NCBI GenBank assembly: GCA_032622095.1
Contig: CP136064.1
Location: forward strand, 216,394,205-216,458,204
Length of the DNA: 64,000 nt
Direction of reading: 5' to 3'
Origin: Siphonodentalium dalli
Taxonomy: Eukaryota > Mollusca > Scaphopoda > Gadilida > Siphonodentaliidae
The notes below the pieces were generated by a model, which was not told where the DNA came from, made no database searches, and saw only the letters and a program-made list of their open reading frames with translations. Position 1 is the first letter of the stretch. Each line of letters starts with the position of its first letter. Positions 57,480-64,000 of the stretch are shown here, in pieces. The position numbers and the translations under genes were made by a program.

Positions 57480-57597
57480 CAGGCCTTAAAATCAGTAAAA
57501 GTTTGCGAGAATCAAAATATAACATTTCTACATGAATCAGCTACTTTTACGAGAATCAAACTTAAGAATCATGATTCGGGTCATATTTTAAGCCCTG
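57480..57597. mobile_element. Family H small element, intact copy
   Basis: CAGGCCTTAAAATC at the left and TTTTAAGCCCTG at the right are inverted ends; ATATC flanks both sides (57475-57479 and 57598-57602). It is 118 bases. On the minus strand it shares ATATTTTGATTCTC with 4290-4413. Confidence 0.65.
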
Positions 57598-57694
57598 ATA
57601 TCAGCCTTCAATGCTGAAAATATTTTATTACATTTATTGATAAAGGTAGCCAGCACTACATGAACCAGCATAGAGGGTGACATGGGAGACATCT

Positions 57695-57946
57695 ACCTAA
57701 AATGTGCCACTTCTCCCTATTTTTGTTGCAGGGAGAAGTGACGTCTCTCTCATATACCAGTATGCATATGTCCCAACAGCTTATTCAAAGTTTATTCACT
57801 AAATTTGTATTGGATCATAGAGCGGTGATGTCATGGTATAAATTGAACTTCATCCATTTCCTCTCCCTGATACATGTAGCAGTACATTTGTTCCTAATAA
57901 CCAAACAGGGAGAAGTGACTTCTCCCAGTTTTATTTTAAACCTTTA
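57695..57946 (+). mobile_element. Family I element, uninterrupted copy
   Basis: Two GGGAGAAGTGACTTCTCCC-like palindromic boxes (57731-57751 and 57908-57926) lie about 175 bases apart. Aligned with 10786-11546 it shows the empty sites for two insertions in that copy. Class unknown. Confidence 0.7.
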
Positions 57947-57966
57947 GGCTCATCCCTGCTGAGCAC

Positions 57967-58183
57967 TACAGTAATGCCCTAAATAATCGACTCCTTAACC
58001 ACAGCATAATTATGGGTAATTTTTCAGGATTTAGTCGGAAATATGGCTTGTTGCCATTCATCGGAAAGCTCTCGGGGAGAGCTTTACGATGAATGGCAAC
58101 AAGCCATATTTCCGATTAAATCCTGAAATATTACCCATAATCCTGCTGTGGTTAAGGAGTCGATTATTTAGGGCATTACTGTA
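57967..58183. mobile_element. Family A MITE, full length
   Basis: A TA-flanked 217-base hairpin with GGGGAGAG loop, beginning about 20 bases after the family I copy. Confidence 0.9.
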
Positions 58184-58612
58184 GCTGTTTTCTTTGACGC
58201 AATAGATAGTTGTAAGTAGGCCAGCAACCTAGTTCTCTACTGTCTGCCTATTGACAATGAATCACCAAACAAATGAATGATTATCATGTTTAAATTTAGT
58301 CCTGAATTATCTCAAAGTTCAGCTAGTTTTATACTTTAGGATAATTTGAAACATTAGTAAGTAGGTTAGATTTCATTGTAAAAGGGTAAATTTAAGCCCA
58401 TGTGTAAATGGCAATTGTTATTAAAGGTGAATGCTATTTGCCTTCTGGCAAGGACAATGTACCTTTACTGTTGAAATATCAGACAACCACTAAATTTATA
58501 ATTGGTCTTTGGACCCAACTATTCTAACAGAGCTGTGATTATATATGTTGGGTTCACAAACTAATTTATAATGTGATCCTTGTCCCAGTTCAGTTTCATA
58601 GTTTGTGACAGC

Positions 58613-58950
58613 TACAGTAATGCCCTAATTAATCAACTCCTTAACCACAACATAATTATGGGTAACTTTTCAGGATTAGTTGGAAATATGGCTTGTTGCC
58701 ATTCATCGGAAAGTGAATCGGCCGGGTCTCTGTTATCCGTCGCCTTATATATAATACTACTACTAATAATAATAAATAATCATCACCATCAGAGGGCCGG
58801 GTCTCTGTCCTCCATCGCTTTATATATAATACTACTAATAATAATAATAAATGCCGATGAATAGCAACAAGCCATATTCCGACTAAATCCTGAAAAGTTA
58901 CCCATAATTCTGCTGTGGTTAAGGAGTCGATTATTTAGGGCATTACTGTA
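58613..58950. mobile_element. Family A MITE with a duplicated insert in its loop
   Basis: The left arm ends at ATCGGAAAG (58713) and the right arm resumes at GCCGATGAATAGC (58854). Between them are two copies of a unit with GGCCGGGTCTCTGT, TTATATATAATACTACT and AATAATAATAAAT, together about 140 bases. The outer TA-flanked ends are intact. Confidence 0.85.
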
Positions 58951-59331
58951 CTGTAGAACCAGTTTGAGTCTGTTGTGGATAGCCTGTGTTTGGTGTCATT
59001 TTATAAAGTATCAGACGCATCATTTAGCCCTGTTGAGTAGTTAATTTGTTCCCATTAACTCTTTCGCTGCCAAACGCGCATAAATGCGAACTTCGTAGAC
59101 GCTGCCAATCGCGCATTTTTGCGAATTTGGTACGTAGTCTAATGTATGGGATATAACTCTATTCTTTCCGGCATGTTTGACTGTGTACAATGTATTTATC
59201 TGTAGTACTGTTGCGCGCGAACAATTTAAAGCGACAATGTCCTCAAGGTCATGCTATTTCTGACGTTATGGAGGTACAGTCAGAGCCGGAATATTGCGTC
59301 ATTGTTATTAGCACGTGGTTATCAGTCGAAA

Positions 59332-59391
59332 ATGGCTGCTCGCAAAAGACTCAGGACTGAAGAAGTTATTGTTATTACCTCTATACTCTAA
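59332..59391 (+). pseudogene. N-terminal remnant resembling a piggyBac-type transposase
   Basis: ATG in good context (GAAAATGG) opens MAARKRLRTEEVIVITSIL before a TAA. A start like M-A-x-R-K-R-L-x-x-E-E is common in piggyBac-derived transposases as I know them, and its place just inside a TTAA-flanked CTCTTTCGC end fits. The frame is lost where the tandem array begins at 59378. Homology is inferred from a short stretch only. Confidence 0.5.
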
Positions 59392-59731
59392 TGATCGAGG
59401 GGTGCCTGTGGCGCATAAGTTACTTATACCTATTATTTGTGTGGGCAGTAGCCTCTATTATAGGGGCGCCTGCGGCGCATAAGATACTAGGGTGGCGGGA
59501 TGGGGTGGTGGGTGGGTAACTAACCTCTATACTCTAATGATCGAGGGGCGCCTGCGGCGCATAAGATACTTATACCTATTATGTATGTGGGCAGTAGCCT
59601 CTATAGGGGCGCCTGCAGCGCATAAGATACTATGGGTGGCGGGATGGGGTGGTGGGTGGGTAACTAACCTCTATACTCTAATGATCGAAGGACGCCTGCG
59701 GCGCATAAGATACTTATACCTATTATTTATA
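59378..59731 (+). repeat. Tandem array, units of 144-146 bases
   Basis: CCTCTATACTCTAATGATCG starts units at 59378, 59524 and 59668. Within units GGGGCGCCTGCGGCGCATAA is itself repeated, and GGTGGCGGGATGGGGTGGTG occurs twice. The third unit is partial. Confidence 0.93.
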
Positions 59732-59892
59732 ATACACCTTTACTGGTTTTGAACAACCCTTGTCTATTGTGTCGTTTTCCAGTGGTGATAACAGGCCACT
59801 AAATTAATTATGCTGGTGAGTTGACCATGCGTACGCCCGCGTGACCCATATAATTCACATAAATCATCGTAAAAATCAATTTTCCTGAAATT

Positions 59893-60307
59893 CAAGATGG
59901 CCGTCAAGATCACGTGACTTATAAGGGGCGGAGCAGGGTCATATGTCCCCTGCAGGTATATATACATATGGGTATGGTTATATTATATATATCTATATTT
60001 GGAATTGTACCTATCAGGGAATATTCAAGCAATCAAAGCACGAACTCGACAAAGTGCGCCATTGTATCCCATTTTGCTACAAATAGGTGTCAAATTGCAT
60101 AAATCCAAGATGGACGCCAAGGTCACGTGACCTATTTTATGTCCAAAGTGGGTTCATATAGGTTACTCCCATGTACCTTACTGTTGGACATCGTATAATT
60201 GGGTTGAATATTAGAAAACAAACAACACACCCATTCATACCCACACAAACTGTACATATACAGGCAAATAGCCACTAATCCAAGATGGCCGCCATTGTCA
60301 CGTGACC
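59893..60307 (+). promoter_or_regulatory. Three AAGATGGCCGCC plus TCACGTGAC blocks
   Basis: AAGATGG(C/A)CG.CA is followed within a few bases by TCACGTGAC at 59894-59918, 60107-60132 and 60282-60306. AAGATGGC is a YY1-type motif and TCACGTGA an E-box bound by bHLH-zip factors in animals. The spacing between blocks is about 213 and 175 bases. Whether this reflects regulation or repeat structure is not known. Confidence 0.45.
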
Positions 60308-60559
60308 TCGGTGGGCGTGTCCACGGCGGCATTCGACAGGGTATACCTATGTCTATATACATGTGAAGTTTCAACTAATTATATTAGAAACTGCTTGAGA
60401 TATAATGTATTACCCATATATACCTGAAATACATGGATATATGTACAGGATGCGTGGCACTGGGGCTACGTCTGTGGTGGCGGGTGGCAGCGAAAGAGTT
60501 AATCAGGCAGTTATAGCCACAAACTGGAAATAATGTGTCCAAGATAATGTACCGGTAAT

Positions 60560-61330
60560 TAGGGATCATCTTTTATCCCTGTATTTTTCGGTCAATTTTT
60601 TAAAAACTTGGCACAGATATTTAGTACCATGCTAACCTGTGTACCTGCGTTTTTTTATACCCCCCCCGCAACGAAGTTAGGGGGGGTATACTGGAGTCAG
60701 CTTGTCCGTCCGTCCGTCCGTCGTCCGTCCGTCCGTGGACACAAATTTGTCCGGAGTTTTTCTCAGTCGTTTTTTGATCAATTTCCGTGAAACTTGGCAC
60801 AGACATCAACCACCTGGCATGGGAACCTGTGCACCTGCAATTATGACATCTGTCGGACTTTTTTTGGTGGAGTTATCCCCCCTTTTTCGACTTAGAATTT
60901 TTTTGCAACATGTATACTTTTGTCCGAGCTTTTATTCCTACATTTTTCGGTCAATTTTTTTAAAACGTGGCACAGATATTTAGTACCATGGGAACTTGTG
61001 CACCTGCGATTATGACGTCTGTCCGACATTTTTTGTGTGGAGTTATTCCCCTTTTTCGACTTAGAATTTTTTTTTCGCAACATACATAATTTTGTCCAAG
61101 CTTTTATTCCTACATTTTTCGGTCAATAGGTTTAAGATTAGGGTCATGGTTGTACACCTGCAATGGGAACTGTTATTTTATTATTTTAACTAAATGTTTA
61201 CTGACATGTGAAACATCTTAGTATTTTAAAAACAGGGGGGTATCCAATGGGACTGTCACACCTCCAGTTTTATGAGGTCCGACCTACATGTACTTTGTCT
61301 TAGTGGAGTTACCCCCTTTTTCGACTTAGA
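60560..61330 (+). repeat. Dispersed repeat array with CCGTCCGTCC block
   Basis: Units of about 170-180 bases contain TTTTTCGGTCAATTTTTT, ACTTGGCACAGA or CGTGGCACAGATATTTAG, GTGCACCTGC and CCCTTTTTCGACTTAGA. The first unit is interrupted at about 60655 by the start GCAACGAAGTTAGGGGGGTA with its CCGTCCGTCC run (60700-60735). The relative at 16.8 kb shares GGGTATACTGGA.TC. Non-coding. Confidence 0.75.
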
Positions 61331-61420
61331 TGCCATTTGTGACCAATGTCCAGTATCTGATATTATTATTAGATATGATTATTGTAAAATAGACATATTC
61401 ATGTTACTCTGCATGTTATT

Positions 61421-61690
61421 TTACCACCACACACACATGTTTCACCACACATGTACATGTTTGTTTCACCACTTGTACATGTTTCACCACTCATACATGT
61501 TTGTTTCACCACATGTTCATGTTTGTTTCACCACATGCACATGTTTGTTTCATCACACATGCATTCATGTTTCACCACATGTTTAACTACACGTATGCAC
61601 ATGTTCACTACACAAATGTACATGTTTCACTACACTTACATGTTTAGCTACACGTAGGCACATGTTTCACTACATGTACAATTATATGTT
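61421..61690 (+). repeat. CATGTTTCACCACA minisatellite
   Basis: About a dozen variable units of roughly 18-24 bases built from CATGTTTCACCAC or CATGTTTCACTAC with TTTGTTTCACC and ACATGTAC variants. The overlapping Cys/His-rich ORFs are by-products. Confidence 0.9.
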
Positions 61691-62000
61691 TCTCCCTGAG
61701 GGAAAAGAAAAGTGAACCAGACCTGACTAGTCAGCTACTTTGATATTTCAAAGGTTACAATTTAATGCTCATGTAATTACTATGTATCTACTGGTAGTCT
61801 CTCATCAAACTTTGTATGCTAACGGGCAATCCATCATTTCATTGTGGTACATAATAAGCATGAGATTCTACTGATGTCACCCTAGTGCTTAAAAAGATAA
61901 TCACTCTGACATTTTAGATAGGTTTATTTAGGCCACAAAAGAGGAATAAATGGAATTTTCAATGTTTTTGCTTTGATAAATCTTAGGTAGAGACAAATTG
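61691..62000. other. Non-coding stretch
   Basis: Nothing recognised. Confidence 0.4.
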
Positions 62001-62226
62001 GCAGACGACACATTGCATAATCAAGGTTCCCAATGGGTGTACATCACAATATTCACATTTTGAACTTCAATCTGAGTCTGTGTCTCTCATAGCAGAATAG
62101 GCCATGCAGAATGAGGTCCCCAGAGGGTGAATTTAGTGATGCTAGCCCGCTATGCGGGTTAGCGTCGCTAAATTCAGCCTCTGGATACCTCATTCTGCAA
62201 ATGACAGGCACACTAAACTCAGGCAT
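62001..62226 (-). mobile_element. Family B half copy, second example
   Basis: Same extent and order as the half copy at 13592-13807: GACGA.ACATTGCATAATC, CATAGCAGA, then the hairpin arm to AATGACAGGCACAC. It abuts family G copy 3. Confidence 0.75.
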
Positions 62227-62476
62227 GGTAGAAAGCAGTCTCTTTAAATGTACACTCAGATTCATACGGATACTGAGTCTATCATATTCCTGCCAACTTT
62301 TCATTTCTCAGAAGGCTTGCAGTATTCCCCTGAATTACGTCACATCGCTACATTAATCATTTTGATTGGACTCCTTCATCTTGGTGCTACTAATAGTGAG
62401 TCTGCGCTGCTGACATGGAATCCCAGTGTTAGGAAATGAAAACTCGATGATAGGTCATCAGACCAACTATTGTACA
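62222..62476 (-). repeat. Family G dispersed repeat, copy 3 (inverse)
   Basis: On the minus strand it reads AGTTGGTCTGATGACC to AGTGTACATTTAAAGAGACT, matching copies 1 and 2. It lies directly between the family B half copy and the next family A element. Confidence 0.75.
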
Positions 62477-62753
62477 GTAATGCCCTAAATAATTGACTCC
62501 TTAACCACAGTGTGTGACAAGACTGACAGCATTATTATAAATATCTGAGGTAAAGCTGATAATTGAAAGCATTCTATTCAGCAAATTTGGTCACCAGTAA
62601 CCTTGGTCAAGATGGACGCTGCCAAAGACCAAGTACCAAAGTTAGAACCTGCGCCTCTCTTATAGCAGACTTCAAAAGCATGAATCCACATGTTTCAATA
62701 GATTAATGTTGATAAACAAAATAAAGGAGTCGATTATTTAAGTCATTGTTGTA
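62473..62753 (+). mobile_element. Family A termini around an unrelated interior
   Basis: TA-CAGTAATGCCC to ACTCCTTAACCACAG at the left (62473-62511) and AAGGAGTCGATTATTTAAGT to TA at the right (62725-62753) are family A ends. The 213 bases between do not match the usual arms. The interior includes AAGATGGACGC, which opens a 17-codon frame (MDAAKDQVPKLEPAPLL, 62612-62665). It may be a longer family A variant, a capture, or an insertion. Confidence 0.7.
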
Positions 62754-63131
62754 GTTTACTCCAGATTGGTAGAAAATCATAGGCATTAATTAATAGAGTG
62801 AATAGTGTCACCTTCGTTATCTTTTCTGGGAATGTTAACTTATAAGATGACTGTCTGCATCTTTTTTACACGCACTTTCTACAATTGTGCATACCTTTAT
62901 AATTGCATTCCTATCTAAATCGTAAATACACGCCTTGTGTATTTGTGCAAAAAAATGTAAGAATCCACAGAACTGCCATAGCCGTACACATCAATGAATA
63001 CACCGAGGGAGCTTGTAAGTTAAATGCACATCAAACACAGTAGACGGCTTTCTGGTAAGTTCTCGTTCACAGAAAAGATAATGCTGCAAAACCTACTAGT
63101 ATACTAAGAAATAAACACCATTCACATTTAA
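62754..63131. other. Non-coding stretch
   Basis: Nothing recognised beyond a TTAA border at 63128. Confidence 0.4.
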
Positions 63132-63484
63132 CCCTTTACCCAACAAACCGGCCAAAAACGGCCAAATAAAGCTGCAACAGCCTAAAATATCTTCGGTCTG
63201 TCTCAATAACACCATACAAATATGGATATCATTGGAACCGGCTGATTGACCACATTGTGATGGTTACAGTTATGCCCTGTGCCAATGCATATATAAGAGA
63301 ATGCATTGGCCTAAAAAAAATCTTTTTTTAACACTTTTTACCATTTTTTCTTACATTCTTTAACAATTTTATAATTTTTAATGTGTTAAGCCAATGCATT
63401 CTCTTATATATGCGAGGCGACCTATGGTCGACTCGCATATATAAGAGAATGCATTGGCACAGGGCCGTTCTGTTGGGTAAAGGG
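63132..63484. mobile_element. Family C' (piggyBac-type) MITE, second copy with one hairpin collapsed
   Basis: Closely similar to 19028-19420: same ends CCCTTTACCCAACA and TTAA flanks (63128-63131, 63485-63488). The second inner hairpin is intact (about 63390-63458), but the first has lost most of one arm and the loop, leaving CCAATGCATATATAAGAG. Confidence 0.9.
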
Positions 63485-63603
63485 TTAATAGTAGTTTAGT
63501 GGTAGCAAATTTCTCAAAAACTAAATCTGATGTGTAGACTAATATTCAATCTAATCGATTCATTGGAATTCTAAAACACTTAACTAGCGCAATTATTCCT
63601 TAA

Positions 63604-63637
63604 CCCTTTCAGTGCCAGTGACTTTGCACTGAAAGGT
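63604..63637. mobile_element. Tiny piggyBac-like remnant
   Basis: TTAA (63600-63603), CCCTTTCAGTGC, then GCACTGAAAGG and TTTAA: two inverted ends with only about 10 bases between. Another TTAACCCTTTC lies at 63652. Confidence 0.55.
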
Positions 63638-63719
63638 TTAAAAATACTCCATTAACCCTTTCTATACAAAAATACTCAGTAGTTTCCTCAGGAAATGTTC
63701 AGATAATAAGTTCAAAAGT

Positions 63720-64000
63720 TTTTAGCTCACCTGAGACGAAGTCTCCGGTGGAGCTATAGTCATCATTCCTCGTCCGTCATCCACCCATCCATCCGTCCAT
63801 CCGTCCGTGAACAATTCTTTGAACATCTTCTCCTCTGAAACCGTAATGCCGAATTGGTTCATATTTGGTGTGGATGTTCCCTAGGTGACTGTCATTCAGA
63901 TTTGTTCAAACGAGGACACTGGGTTAAATAGTTGCGAAGCCAGGGCCATAACTCTGTAATTCTTACAACGACTTCTTCTCAAATTTCATTTGGCCGAATG
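63720..64000 (+). repeat. Dispersed repeat with AGCTCACCTGAGACGAAG start, cut by the window end
   Basis: Starts AGCTCACCTGAGACGAAGTC with the near-inverse GGTGGAGCT, then CCATCCGTCCATCCGTCCGT, then GAACAATTCTTTGAACATC and GCCAGGGCCATAACTCTG. This layout is, to my knowledge, common in bivalve and other lophotrochozoan genomes and is the best clue to the organism. Confidence 0.7.

Larger units (their letters stand above)
59059..60498 (+). mobile_element. 1.44 kb piggyBac-like element with transposase remnant
   Basis: The ends CTCTTTCGCTGCCA are perfectly inverted over 14 bases, with TTAA at 59055-59058 and 60499-60502. A subterminal echo (GCTGCCAATCGCGCATTTTT) follows the left end. A short transposase-like start lies at 59332. 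The middle is a 145-base tandem array (59378-59731), and the right half carries three AAGATGG...CACGTGAC blocks. It is an internally rearranged non-autonomous copy. Confidence 0.85.

Overview
This window looks like intergenic or intronic DNA from an animal nuclear genome, most likely a marine invertebrate and plausibly a mollusc or other lophotrochozoan. The reasons are: AT-rich DNA with no operon structure or dense ORFs; GT-AG style splice sites around the few credible coding stretches; very frequent ACATGTA motifs; and dispersed non-coding repeats of a kind I associate with bivalve genomes (CCGTCCGTCC stretches next to 'gttatggccc' and 'aacttggcacagac' blocks, and an AGCTCACCTGAGACGAAG-type end at 63.7 kb). 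The species cannot be fixed from this sequence. I see no rRNA, tRNA, CRISPR array or complete gene.

Coding content is sparse. The best is one Ser/Thr-rich internal exon at 48370-48812 (+) with strong splice sites, possibly followed after an 84-base intron by a terminal exon ending at 48993. A second candidate exon lies at 17242-17410 (-). A 251-residue C-terminal fragment of a LINE reverse-transcriptase protein lies at 43131-43886 (-).

Most recognisable structure is non-autonomous DNA transposons. Family A (Tc1/mariner-type, TA target, ends CAGTAATGCCC) has about 15 copies, most of them nearly full-length hairpins. Family B (hAT-type, 8-base target duplications such as GTTAAAAG, ends CAAGCCTTG) has about 10 copies. 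A group of TTAA-flanked, CCCTTT-ended, piggyBac-like elements (family C and larger relatives at 40475-42033 and 59059-60498) has about 10 members. Single or low-copy elements include a 2.4 kb element with about 500-base inverted repeats and a 5-base target duplication (28214-30589), an 847-base element with coding-like ORFs (31159-32005), a TTAA foldback at 12495-12881, and several short hairpins. A tRNA-derived SINE lies near 50.57-50.76 kb.

By region: 0-4 kb is mostly featureless apart from a CCGCGG-rich foldback at 1.2-1.5 kb. 4-20 kb is a dense patchwork of A, B and C copies. 20-28 kb holds a dispersed repeat, a minisatellite (22.3-23.0 kb) and long featureless stretches. 28-33 kb holds the large inverted-repeat element, the 847-base element and a second copy of the 20.5 kb repeat. 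33-45 kb is MITE-rich, with a piggyBac-like element nested inside a family A copy and the LINE. 45-49 kb is quiet and contains the best exon. 49-52 kb is MITE and SINE rich. 52.2-54.3 kb is a compound satellite built from a roughly 30-base ancestral unit. 54-64 kb returns to MITEs, the transposase-remnant piggyBac-like element, dispersed repeats and a minisatellite.
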